Positions 5,942 to 12,601 of a DNA stretch of 12,601 nt are shown piece by piece. The notes below the pieces were generated by a model. The model did not search any database. It was not told the origin of the DNA and saw only the letters and a program-made list of their open reading frames with translations. The position numbers and the translations under genes were made by a program. How positions within the stretch are numbered: the stretch's first letter is position 1; the number at the start of each line of letters is the position of its first letter. Source of the DNA: Clostridia bacterium (GTDB lineage Bacteria; Bacillota_A; Clostridia; Christensenellales; Aristaeellaceae); NCBI GenBank assembly GCA_017412025.1, contig JAFQOY010000117.1:1-12601 (forward strand), written 5' to 3'.

Positions 5942-7060
5942 TCACTGTGCGGCGCAGTCGTTCTTCACGCCGGTGAGGATGTTGGCCGCGCCATCGGCGG
6001 TAAAGAGATTGACCTTGTCGGTGTTGATGGTCAGCTTGATCTTCGTACCCGGCTCAATGATGGAGTCGATGGAGGATTCCTGAATGATTTCCGCCTCCTC
6101 GCCGGACTCCAGATGCACGAAGTAATGCGTCATCAGGCCGAGGAACACGCAGTCGTCAACCGTGGCCGTGATGCCGTCCGCGCTCATATCCGGATTAAGC
6201 AGAAGCTCCTCCGGGCGCACGGACATGACCACGTCCTGGGACTTCTGGTACTGCGGGAGCACGTTGGTCATCTTCGCCCTGTAGCCGCTGGGCGTGACAA
6301 GGAAGCACTCGCCGCCCTTCACCTCAAGCTTTCCGTTCATGACGTTGGAGCGTCCGATGAACGTAGAGACAAAGAGGTTCGCCGGGCGCTGATAGATGTT
6401 CTTCGGCGTGCCCACGTGCTGGATGACGCCCGCATTCATGACGGCGATGCGGTCGGAAATCGCCATCGCCTCCTCCTGATCATGAGTGACGTATACGGTG
6501 GTGATACCGACGTTATGCTGAATGTTCTTGATGACGGTGCGCATCTCCACGCGCAGCTTGGCGTCGAGGTTACTGAGCGGCTCGTCAAAGAGCAGCACGT
6601 CCGGCTCGATGCACAGCGCGCGGGCCAGCGCGACGCGCTGCTGCTGGCCGCCGGAGAGGCGCTCGGGCAGGCGGTCGGCGTACTCGTCCACGTGCATCAG
6701 CTTCATGAACCGGTCCGCCTGTTCGCGGATCTTTTCCTTGGAAAGCTTTCTGTTGGAGAGGCCGAATTCCACGTTCTTGCGCACCGTCATGTGCGGGAAG
6801 ATGGCGTAATTCTGGAAGACCATGCCGATGTTGCGCTTGGCAGGGTCCATGTTGTTGATGAGCTTGTCGTTGAAATAAAACTCGCCGCCCTCGATGGAGT
6901 TGAAGCCTGCGATCATGCGCAGCAGCGTGGTCTTGCCGCAGCCGGACGGGCCCAGCAGCGTAAAGAACTCGCCCTTCTTGATCTCCAGGCTCAGATCCGG
7001 AATGATGACATTATCCCCATACTTCTTGAGTGCATGGCGGATGGAAATACGATCGCTCAC
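5942..7060 (-). CDS. ABC transporter ATP-binding protein (PotA/AfuC-like)
   Basis: This 372-residue peripheral membrane ATPase powers the importer. It has Walker A GPSGCGKTT (37-45), Q-loop VFQNYAIFPH (81-90), signature LSGGQQQR (135-142), Walker B VLLFDEP (155-161), D-loop SNLD and switch His203 in VTHDQEEA. After about residue 235 a TOBE-type domain follows, typical of the polyamine/iron/sugar importer ATPases (COG3842-like), which can bind regulators or ligands. The start is GTG, with GGGGAGG (7069-7075) eight bases upstream. It is the first gene of the operon, behind a near-consensus promoter and a leader of about 100 nt. The family is sure; the transported compound cannot be told from this subunit. 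Confidence 0.94.
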   Translation of the reverse strand: MSDRISIRHALKKYGDNVIIPDLSLEIKKGEFFTLLGPSGCGKTTLLRMIAGFNSIEGGEFYFNDKLINNMDPAKRNIGMVFQNYAIFPHMTVRKNVEFGLSNRKLSKEKIREQADRFMKLMHVDEYADRLPERLSGGQQQRVALARALCIEPDVLLFDEPLSNLDAKLRVEMRTVIKNIQHNVGITTVYVTHDQEEAMAISDRIAVMNAGVIQHVGTPKNIYQRPANLFVSTFIGRSNVMNGKLEVKGGECFLVTPSGYRAKMTNVLPQYQKSQDVVMSVRPEELLLNPDMSADGITATVDDCVFLGLMTHYFVHLESGEEAEIIQESSIDSIIEPGTKIKLTINTDKVNLFTADGAANILTGVKNDCAAQ

Positions 7061-7115
7061 TGCTGTTTCCTCCCCAATCGGTGTGCTTTTGATGCTGTAT
7101 ATCGCTTTATGCCCT

Positions 7116-7141
7116 GCGCTGCGGATACGCGCCGCATGCGC
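7116..7141 (-). promoter_or_regulatory. Stem-loop in the leader of the transporter operon
   Basis: GCGC+TGCGG (7116-7124) pairs with CCGCA+GCGC (7132-7141) around a seven-base loop, with one bulged base at 7137. It lies about 40-60 nt upstream of the ATPase GTG, inside the predicted transcript. There is no T-tract and no riboswitch class that I recognise. Confidence 0.45.
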
Positions 7142-7169
7142 AAATCAGGCCCTGCCTTTCGTCTATTTT

Positions 7170-7198
7170 ATTATATATTCACTTTGAACAAAAGTCAA
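7170..7198 (-). promoter_or_regulatory. Near-consensus promoter of the ABC transporter operon
   Basis: The minus strand reads TTGACT (7193-7198), 17 bases, then TATAAT (7170-7175), predicting a start near 7163. The spacer contains a small inverted repeat ACTTT-N5-AAAGT that overlaps the 3' end of the -35 box and could be an operator. The stretch further upstream to about 7250 is AT-rich in part. This is the strongest promoter in the window. Confidence 0.85.
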
Positions 7199-7280
7199 TC
7201 TGCGCACACTGACCACCGCGTCCCCTTCCACCTGTTTTATGTTAAATTTATGTGAATTCTGCACATCTGATCATCTGTAT

Positions 7281-7319
7281 AAGAAAAATGCGCCCGGCCT
7301 CCGCATAGGAAACCGGGCG
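7281..7319 (-). terminator. Rho-independent terminator after the TM2 gene
   Basis: On the minus strand CGCCCGG (7313-7319) pairs with CCGGGCG (7291-7297), with an inner TCC/GGA possible in the loop. It is followed by CATTTTTCTT (7281-7290). A smaller hairpin, GCCTG-N6-CAGGC, lies just before it, nearer the gene. This is the first terminator met after the rhamnose genes. Confidence 0.88.
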
Positions 7320-7360
7320 TGCTGACCGCCTGACACAACAGGCTTCTTCATTTTTTGTTC

Positions 7361-7873
7361 TTATTCCGCTTCGCTGTCCTGTTTTTCCTGTTCATCGCGG
7401 ATCTGCTGTATTTTCCGGGCAAACTCGTCGTCTCCGGCAGGTGCATCGTCCTCCTTGGGAATCAGGCCGCCGAAAATAATGAAGAAAATGTCCAGCTTAT
7501 TCCATAGCTGCGTAAACATGAAATAGAATATCAACGCGTAATCGACAGCAGAAATCGACGAACCGACAATCAGTGAGACAAATACGGACACCGTACCCAT
7601 AAGCTGGATAAAACCCGACCGGTAATGATTGAGATAGAACCGGTGCGCGCCAAACGGTCCGAAAAATACGGCCAGCAAAATGGCCTTGAGCTTCGACTTC
7701 ATGAGCCACGGATCGCTTTCCTGTTCCTTGCGGCGGCTGGAGATAATGATACTGACCACCAGACCGATCAGAAACAGAATCAGAATCAGGCAAACACCAA
7801 GGGCAGACGATTTAGACGACAGCGCCCGTTGTGCATTATACGGTACGCTCGTAGCAAATACTGCAGGTTTCAT
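7361..7873 (-). CDS. TM2-domain membrane protein
   Basis: This 170-residue protein has a first membrane segment at about 24-45. It then has a TM2 domain whose core KAILLAVFFGPFGAHRFYL (63-81) with a following G..QL (87-91) is the family signature, further hydrophobic stretches at about 93-134, and a charged, Glu-rich tail at 140-170. TM2 proteins are widespread; their molecular function is not established. The ATG at 7873 is preceded by an AAAGGGGG ribosome site about 7 bases away. The gene follows the secreted-protein gene by 36 bases, so the two are probably co-transcribed and lie at the end of the rhamnose unit. The topology and any functional link to its neighbour are inference. Confidence 0.85.
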   Translation of the reverse strand: MKPAVFATSVPYNAQRALSSKSSALGVCLILILFLIGLVVSIIISSRRKEQESDPWLMKSKLKAILLAVFFGPFGAHRFYLNHYRSGFIQLMGTVSVFVSLIVGSSISAVDYALIFYFMFTQLWNKLDIFFIIFGGLIPKEDDAPAGDDEFARKIQQIRDEQEKQDSEAE

Positions 7874-7909
7874 TTGTTTTCCCCCTTTTTCTTCCGTCCT
7901 TCGTCATAC

Positions 7910-9697
7910 TCACTGTGGATATCGCGCGCGTTCTATCACAGCACGCGCAGTCATGGCGTGTTCTTCCCATTCCGCTTCATCGCGCGCGCAGAGCGTAAAC
8001 ATATGCACAACGCCTCTCTTCGGATCGCAGTAAAATGCCACGCTCATGATTCCAGGTTGATTTCCTTCATAAACGGAATCCGCCACGCCTTCTGTATAAT
8101 AGTACTCCACACCGTTTATGGTTTCAAAGCCTTCGTCTGCGACCTTCAAAAAACCAAATCCGCCTATCATCTGACCGTAGAGTTCTTTCAGCCTTTCATG
8201 AGACGAAAAGGCATCCTTCCATATATCCGGATTCTCGCCCATATCTTGCAGTTCCCGGCTCAAATCCAGACAGCTATAAGAAAACTCTGCTCCCGAATAC
8301 CCATACGACTTAAACTTCGCTGCCGCCACACCGTTCATCCTCTCCGGAGCCGAAGAAAGATACCACATCGATGGCACGTCGATTTCGCAGGAGAACCTTT
8401 CTTCCGGAATCCTGTAGCGCTCCGTGCTCAGAAACAGCCTTTCCATATGCGCCCTTTCACCAAAGCGCACCGTCGCTGCGATTGCATCCGCAAGCGCATA
8501 CTCCTGCTGCGACATTTCACCATAAACGTCAATGCCCGGCTTCTCCACAAGCAGAACAAGCATCTGATCTCCGTACTGAATATAGTACATGACCGCATTG
8601 TTTCTAACGCCGTCTATTTCGAACGCGTTCGGAATCCTCAGCAGCCTGGCATACGGCGTATCGAAGAAAGCACTGCCCTGAGGCTGAACGTCTGCTTTTC
8701 TGAGTCCCGATTCCACGCCATCGATATATTCATCCGCTTCTGCCTGCGTAAAGCTGCTGAAAACCATGCCATGGTTGTCTGTGAGCATGATCCGACACTC
8801 CAGTACATCCGAAAACCCTATCATGAAGTAGTCGCAATTCAACTGTTCCAGCATCTGCGTCATCTCATCACTGCTCACGCCATAGCGCGCAAGCTCCGAC
8901 GCATCTTCCGGCATATCCTTAAAGAATGCAAAACCGCCTGCCGGAATGGAAACAGCTGCGTCCATTTCGGGAATATACAACATTTTACCGTTGAGCATGG
9001 AGGGATCGGCGGACAACAGCCCCTTTCGTGCCAATTCGCCGTCCGGATCCACATGGACGTCTCTGATCCTGTCCACATCAATGCCGCTTCCCTCAATATA
9101 CGCCTTATAAGCAACTGCGGCAACCAGCTTTGTCAGATACGGCACCTCAAACTCTGCACTGCCGTTGCTACCTGTGAGCTTCATCCGGATTTCGGTATTC
9201 TCAGTCACCGCCTGATGCCATCGATCCATCATGCGCAGCACAGCCGGATCTCCGTCAAGCGAAATAAATTCGCCTATGGAATGTTCGTCATACGGCAGCG
9301 TCTCCACCTTGGCCGAAACGTCAAATATGTGTTCATCTCCGCCGATCATCACGGACACCGTATGCGTCTGAAACACATCCCCATCCATGCTGTTGACAAT
9401 CATCAGGATAAAGTTCGGGATCTCATACCGCGTTCCGGCAAAGGTGAGCTCGATCTGGGGAACGATGAAACTGTAATAATTCTCCGAGCATTTCTCATGT
9501 TCAAACGCAATATCTGCGCTGCTGCAGTCCACAGTAATCAGCGCACTCCCGTCATCATACCGGCTCACCTCGCCAAAGAGCGCACCATAGACGCTCTCCT
9601 CACCCTCAAACAGCGACAGATCAAACTGAGCGGATGCATATGTCGCCAGCATGCACAGCATCATAAACAGCCATACAGCAGCTGTACTTTTCTTCAT
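7910..9697 (-). CDS. Secreted protein of unknown function (595 residues)
   Basis: I do not recognise the family. The start carries a signal peptide: MKK, a hydrophobic core to about residue 20, and a signal-peptidase-I site ASA before Gln24. The mature part looks beta-rich and falls into about three blocks: 24-205, 235-410 and 425-595. The last two have a similar outline (a start of the type IPE.., a YxI/YxC strand near the end, then a closing helix), which suggests two related modules, possibly PsbP/DUF1795-like. No catalytic motif, cell-wall sorting signal or C-terminal membrane anchor is visible. Start choice: the ATG at 9703 is one base from the AGGAG site (9705-9709), while the ATG at 9697 is 7 bases away, so 9697 is used. 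It begins 18 bases after the rhaM stop with no terminator between, so it is likely read through from the rhamnose genes. Confidence 0.85.
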   Translation of the reverse strand: MKKSTAAVWLFMMLCMLATYASAQFDLSLFEGEESVYGALFGEVSRYDDGSALITVDCSSADIAFEHEKCSENYYSFIVPQIELTFAGTRYEIPNFILMIVNSMDGDVFQTHTVSVMIGGDEHIFDVSAKVETLPYDEHSIGEFISLDGDPAVLRMMDRWHQAVTENTEIRMKLTGSNGSAEFEVPYLTKLVAAVAYKAYIEGSGIDVDRIRDVHVDPDGELARKGLLSADPSMLNGKMLYIPEMDAAVSIPAGGFAFFKDMPEDASELARYGVSSDEMTQMLEQLNCDYFMIGFSDVLECRIMLTDNHGMVFSSFTQAEADEYIDGVESGLRKADVQPQGSAFFDTPYARLLRIPNAFEIDGVRNNAVMYYIQYGDQMLVLLVEKPGIDVYGEMSQQEYALADAIAATVRFGERAHMERLFLSTERYRIPEERFSCEIDVPSMWYLSSAPERMNGVAAAKFKSYGYSGAEFSYSCLDLSRELQDMGENPDIWKDAFSSHERLKELYGQMIGGFGFLKVADEGFETINGVEYYYTEGVADSVYEGNQPGIMSVAFYCDPKRGVVHMFTLCARDEAEWEEHAMTARAVIERARYPQ

Positions 9698-9715
9698 AAG
9701 CATACTCCTAAAGAA

Positions 9716-10033
9716 TCAATCCAGCCTGAATACAGGCTCCAGCTTCGGCTGCGCGCCGGTAACGGGATCCATCTCAAGCTCCAGAATGTCCTCCATATAG
9801 GCGTTCCAGCGGTCGACAACCGGGCTTAGCGCCTGCGTGCGCTCGGCAAACTCAATGCCCTTTTCGCACTCATAATAGCCGAACAGCTCGTCTCCATTGG
9901 CAAAGATGGTGTAGTTGCAGACGCCGGCTTCCTTGAGCAGCGCCTTCATCTCCGGCCAGATTTCATTGTGACGGCGGATATACTCCGCCTTGCAGCCGGG
10001 CCGGATGCGGCCCTTCCATGCCATGCGCTCCAT
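9716..10033 (-). CDS. rhaM: L-rhamnose mutarotase
   Basis: This cytosolic enzyme interconverts the alpha and beta anomers of L-rhamnose, feeding the isomerase. Its length of 105 residues matches E. coli RhaM (104). The conserved block RRHNEIWPEM (20-29) includes the catalytic His22 at the same position. NYTIF (40-44) and RWNAYM (74-79, where E. coli has RWWKYM) also align. The ATG is preceded by AAGGAGG with a 6-base gap. A perfect six-base hairpin lies just upstream of that site. It follows rhaD by about 80 bases and is followed at once by the secreted-protein gene. Confidence 0.95.
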   Translation of the reverse strand: MERMAWKGRIRPGCKAEYIRRHNEIWPEMKALLKEAGVCNYTIFANGDELFGYYECEKGIEFAERTQALSPVVDRWNAYMEDILELEMDPVTGAQPKLEPVFRLD

Positions 10034-10048
10034 GTTGATCCTCCTTCA

Positions 10049-10064
10049 CCCGGCTTGCGCCGGG
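10049..10064. promoter_or_regulatory. Perfect hairpin just before the rhaM ribosome binding site
   Basis: CCCGGC-TTGC-GCCGGG (10049-10064) is a six-base perfect stem with a four-base loop, immediately upstream of the AAGGAGG of rhaM. No T-tract follows. It could mark an mRNA processing point or stabilise the downstream message. Confidence 0.45.
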
Positions 10065-10114
10065 AACCTTGTCCGTCACAGCCGCCGCTGCGCCGCCTTT
10101 CTCTTTAGGAAAGC

Positions 10115-10939
10115 TTAATCGAGGAACTCCTCGCGAAGCTTGACCTTGAATTCTGCAGCGATCGCGCGCAGCTCGTCATCCTCAATCGTCTGCCGGATGC
10201 CCATTCCGCAGGACATGGCCAGCACATAAATCTGAGCGGATTTCTCAATCGTATGCATCAGGCCGAAAGTCGTGTCAAAATCCGGGCCGGAAGCGAACAG
10301 ACCGTGATGCGCCCAGATCGCCGCCTCGTATTCTTTCATCTTTTCGCAGGTCGCCAGCGCAATCTCCGCGCCGCCCGGCACCATCCACGGCACGACGCCC
10401 ACGCCGCCCGGAAACACCACCGGGCACTCCGTCGCGCTCTTCCACAGCACGCGGCTGAAGTCGCGGTCCGTCAGGGGGAGCACATATGTCAGCGCAATCA
10501 CGTTGGCCGGATGCGCATGGTAGATCACGCGGCACTGGCCGCCGGTTGCCTCAGCGCGCACAGAATGATTCATGAAGTGGCTCGGGAATTCGCTCGTCGG
10601 TCTTCCGCCGTTTTGAAGCCCCCATACGATGCGGTAGCTGTCGCCCGCCTCATTGATCTCAACCACGCACAGGCTATCCTCAGGGTCGAGAATCACGTTG
10701 CGGAAAAACTTGCCGCTGCCGGTGGAAATAAAGTATTCCCCGGCCAGATTGGCGCCCGTCACGCCCATGTTCACCCACTCGCGGGGCTTCTCATCAAAAT
10801 ACGGACGCATTTCTTCCACTTCCGCTTCCGTCAGGCGGTAGGTCACATTGCCGCCGTTGCGCTCGTGCCAGCCCTGCTTCCAGCCATCGTCCGCCATGCG
10901 GATATAGCGCTGCATAATCGAGATATCGAGCATACTCAT
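10115..10939 (-). CDS. rhaD: Rhamnulose-1-phosphate aldolase
   Basis: This zinc-dependent class II aldolase splits L-rhamnulose-1-phosphate into DHAP and L-lactaldehyde in the cytosol. It has 274 residues, the same length as E. coli RhaD, and the zinc and catalytic residues fall at the same numbers: E117 (TSEFPSH), H141 and H143 (YHAHPAN), E171, and H212 (WAHHGLF, 209-215). The N-terminal GNVTYR and STGSGKFF (72-79) match the phosphate-binding parts of the family. The start at 10939 has AAGGAGG (10949-10955) nine bases before it; the Met two codons further in is too far away. A 208-base hairpin-rich spacer separates it from rhaA. Its product DHAP is the substrate of the G1P dehydrogenase encoded further on in the window. 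Confidence 0.97.
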   Translation of the reverse strand: MSMLDISIMQRYIRMADDGWKQGWHERNGGNVTYRLTEAEVEEMRPYFDEKPREWVNMGVTGANLAGEYFISTGSGKFFRNVILDPEDSLCVVEINEAGDSYRIVWGLQNGGRPTSEFPSHFMNHSVRAEATGGQCRVIYHAHPANVIALTYVLPLTDRDFSRVLWKSATECPVVFPGGVGVVPWMVPGGAEIALATCEKMKEYEAAIWAHHGLFASGPDFDTTFGLMHTIEKSAQIYVLAMSCGMGIRQTIEDDELRAIAAEFKVKLREEFLD

Positions 10940-11147
10940 GATTGATTTCCTCCTTCTTGAGGTACATTGGGCTATGGCCCAAACCTGCCCGGGGCATCCC
11001 CAGGCCGCTTCTTTGCTTCTCGGCTGCCTGAAGCAGTCTTGTCAGGGCGTACTATGTTCGTCCGCAGATGACCAGCCTTCCCCTACGGGAAAGGCGGCTG
11101 CTGCAGGACTGACGGAAATATCCCCGTCCACAGTCGAAGCCCTGCGT
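10940..11147. other. Hairpin-rich spacer between rhaA and rhaD
   Basis: No gene is visible here. Three clear inverted repeats are present: GCCTTCCCC-TAC-GGGAAAGGC with one G-U pair (11075-11095), GCC.GGGG-CAT-CCCC.GGC (10987-11005) and TTGGGC-TATG-GCCCAA (10967-10982), the last just upstream of the rhaD ribosome site. None is followed by a proper T-tract in the minus-strand direction, and I see no convincing promoter. Processing or differential mRNA stability inside the rha operon is a reasonable reading. Confidence 0.6.
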
Positions 11148-12410
11148 TTACGCCCTTTTAAGCAGAACATCCTGCTCATACTGTCTGACCCTGCCAAGCC
11201 ATGCGCCGTCCTCCGGCACGCCGCAGGCGCGGCAGTACTCCGCCCAGACCTCGCCAAAGGGCAGCGTCTTGATCTCCTCCTGCGCCACCAGCAGCGCGGT
11301 GAAGTCGCCGGTATCCTGAAGCTCTTTCAGATATTCATGCGGCGTCACCAGCGCCATCAGCAGCGCTTTCTGCACATTGCGGACGCCCACCGTCCATGCC
11401 GCAATGCGGTTGATGGACGCGTCAAAATAGTCAAGCGCAATGTTCACGCTGCCTTCAAGGCCGCCGCAGCGGACGATCTCCTTGCAGATTTCCTTCGTCT
11501 CGTCATCCAGCAGCACGACATGGTCGCTGTCCCAGCGGACGGGGCGGGTCACATGCAGCGCAATCTCCGGGAAGAACGCCAGCAGCGCCGGGATCTTGTC
11601 GGAGACCATTTCGGTCGGATGGTAGTGTCCGTTGTCCATCAGCGGAATGCATTTATCCATGTTCATTGCGGCATAGGCCAATGCAAACTCGCTGGAGCCG
11701 ACCGTATACGCCTCCACGCCGATGCCGAAGACCTTTGATTCCACGCAGGGCTTGACGAGACTAAAGTCAAACGGCTCGGAAAGGATCTCGTCCATGCTCT
11801 CCTTATAGCGCACGCGGGGACCCAGGCGGTCTGCCGGGATATCCTTAAAACCGTCGCCCGTCCAGATATTCATGATGCAGGGCTGGCCCAGTTCCCCGGC
11901 CAGATACTGGCTGATGCGGATACAGGCTTTGCCGTGCTCAATCCAGAATCTGCGGGTTTCCTCATTTGGGGAGGCGAGGGTCAGCGGATCGCACTTGGGA
12001 TGGGAGAAGAACGTGGGATTGAAATCGCAGCCCAGGCCGCGCGCCTTGCAGAAATCCACCCACTTTTTAAAGTGCTTCGGCTCGAGCTTGTCGCGATCCG
12101 CCCAGGGGTTTTCCTCGTCGAAGATGGCATAGCAGGCGTGCAGGTTCATCTTGGGCGTACCGGGACAAAGCTGCATCACCATGTCCAGATCGGCCATGAG
12201 CTCTTCGGGCGTGCGGGCGCGTCCGGGATAGTTGCCGGTGGTCTGGATGCCGCCGGTCAGCGGGGCGCTCGGGTCGCCGTCAAAGCCGCGCACATCGTCG
12301 CCCTGCCAGCAGTGCAGGGAGATGGGCGTTTTGGCCAGTTTCTCCATCGCAGCTTCAACGTCGATGCTCAGCGCTTCGTAGCGGGCCTTGGCCTGATCAA
12401 ATAAAGTCAT
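11148..12410 (-). CDS. rhaA: L-rhamnose isomerase
   Basis: This cytosolic metal-dependent enzyme converts L-rhamnose to L-rhamnulose. The 420 residues align over the full length with E. coli RhaA (419): HCWQGDDV near the start, GGIQTTGNYPG, MNLHACY, HFKKWVDF, MNIWTGDG and the C-terminal FDASINRIAAW. Metal and catalytic residues are present at E224 (VESK), D259 and H262 (MDNGHYHPTE), H286, D294 and D296 (HVTRPVRWDSDH). The frame has an ATG at 12419, but AAAGGA directly abuts that codon. The ATG at 12410, nine bases further, is correctly spaced and gives the start MTLFDQAK. It follows rhaB by 26 bases, so the two are in one operon. Confidence 0.97.
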   Translation of the reverse strand: MTLFDQAKARYEALSIDVEAAMEKLAKTPISLHCWQGDDVRGFDGDPSAPLTGGIQTTGNYPGRARTPEELMADLDMVMQLCPGTPKMNLHACYAIFDEENPWADRDKLEPKHFKKWVDFCKARGLGCDFNPTFFSHPKCDPLTLASPNEETRRFWIEHGKACIRISQYLAGELGQPCIMNIWTGDGFKDIPADRLGPRVRYKESMDEILSEPFDFSLVKPCVESKVFGIGVEAYTVGSSEFALAYAAMNMDKCIPLMDNGHYHPTEMVSDKIPALLAFFPEIALHVTRPVRWDSDHVVLLDDETKEICKEIVRCGGLEGSVNIALDYFDASINRIAAWTVGVRNVQKALLMALVTPHEYLKELQDTGDFTALLVAQEEIKTLPFGEVWAEYCRACGVPEDGAWLGRVRQYEQDVLLKRA

Positions 12411-12436
12411 GCTGCTCATTCCTTTCTGGTGCTCAT

Positions 12437-12601
12437 TTATACTTTGGGAAGGTATTTCCTGATTTCAAAGCTGCCCGGCAGCGCTCTGCGGAACGCCGCC
12501 AGATCAGAAAACGTACCGTGTGCGATCATCTGCGCGGAAATGTTGCCCTGTGCGGTGCCTTCGGTGGGGCCGGCATAGACCGGCTGGCCGGTGACGTCGG
12601 C
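12437..12601 (-). CDS. rhaB: Rhamnulokinase, C-terminal end only (cut by window edge)
   Basis: Reading the minus strand from the right edge gives an open frame of 54 codons ending in TAA at 12437-12439. It contains VYAGPTEGTAQGNI, the C-terminal nucleotide-domain segment of FGGY-family kinases (AGPxEGTAxGN in rhamnulokinases), and ends in RKYLPKV. RhaB phosphorylates L-rhamnulose at position 1 for the aldolase. Its place 26 bases before rhaA supports the assignment. The start, ATP-binding loops and catalytic aspartate lie outside the window. Confidence 0.88.
   Translation of the reverse strand, partial: ADVTGQPVYAGPTEGTAQGNISAQMIAHGTFSDLAAFRRALPGSFEIRKYLPKV

Noticed and set aside
7061..7163. 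Riboswitch in the transporter leader
   Set aside because: There is one bulged stem-loop but no conserved core of any metabolite-sensing class that I recognise, and no attenuator T-tract.
5031..7255. Long plus-strand frames (350 and 380 codons) opposite the permease and ATPase genes
   Set aside because: Rich in His, Arg, Asp and Leu in the manner of antisense frames, and the minus-strand genes here carry full ABC motifs.
7625..9829. A 734-codon open frame on the plus strand opposite the secreted-protein and TM2 genes
   Set aside because: It is very rich in His and Arg, has no recognisable domain and no ribosome site, and overlaps two minus-strand genes that have signal peptide, family signature and ribosome sites.

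Overview
The window reads as a chromosomal stretch from a GC-rich member of the Bacillota, most likely a gut-type Clostridia lineage. This rests on strong AGGAGG-type ribosome binding sites, sigma-A promoters of TTGACA/TATAAT type, frequent GTG starts, Rho-independent terminators, and the protein families present. The species is an inference; no rRNA or marker gene is present. Every gene I can support lies on the minus strand, so the biological reading order runs from the right edge to the left.

Right part (about 12601 to 7281) is an L-rhamnose catabolic operon. It starts with the C-terminal end of rhamnulokinase (rhaB, cut by the window edge), then L-rhamnose isomerase (rhaA), rhamnulose-1-phosphate aldolase (rhaD) and L-rhamnose mutarotase (rhaM). 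Together these convert L-rhamnose to dihydroxyacetone phosphate (DHAP) plus L-lactaldehyde. With no terminator visible after rhaM, two unexpected genes follow: a 595-residue secreted protein of unknown function and a TM2-domain membrane protein. The first clear terminator comes after the TM2 gene.

Middle part (about 7198 to 3014) is an ABC importer operon of the AfuABC/FbpABC type (COG1840/COG1178/COG3842-like), under a near-consensus promoter. It encodes an ATPase, a fused double permease and, last, the substrate-binding protein. A hairpin-rich spacer with a possible internal promoter precedes the binding-protein gene. The substrate cannot be read from the sequence.

Left part (about 3004 to 861) is a two-gene operon with its own promoter and terminator: an sn-glycerol-1-phosphate dehydrogenase (EgsA/AraM family) followed by a phosphomannomutase-like HAD-IIB phosphatase. 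The pairing recalls araM/araL in the Bacillus subtilis arabinose operon. It suggests a DHAP to glycerol-1-phosphate to glycerol route, or lipid-headgroup chemistry. Next comes xpt (xanthine phosphoribosyltransferase) with its own promoter and a leader too short for the usual guanine riboswitch.

The left edge (1 to 166) holds the most unusual structure: five back-to-back hairpins with long, unrelated stems and tiny loops, covering nearly every base downstream of xpt. Hairpin-packed spacers also appear between rhaA and rhaD, before rhaM, and before the substrate-binding-protein gene.
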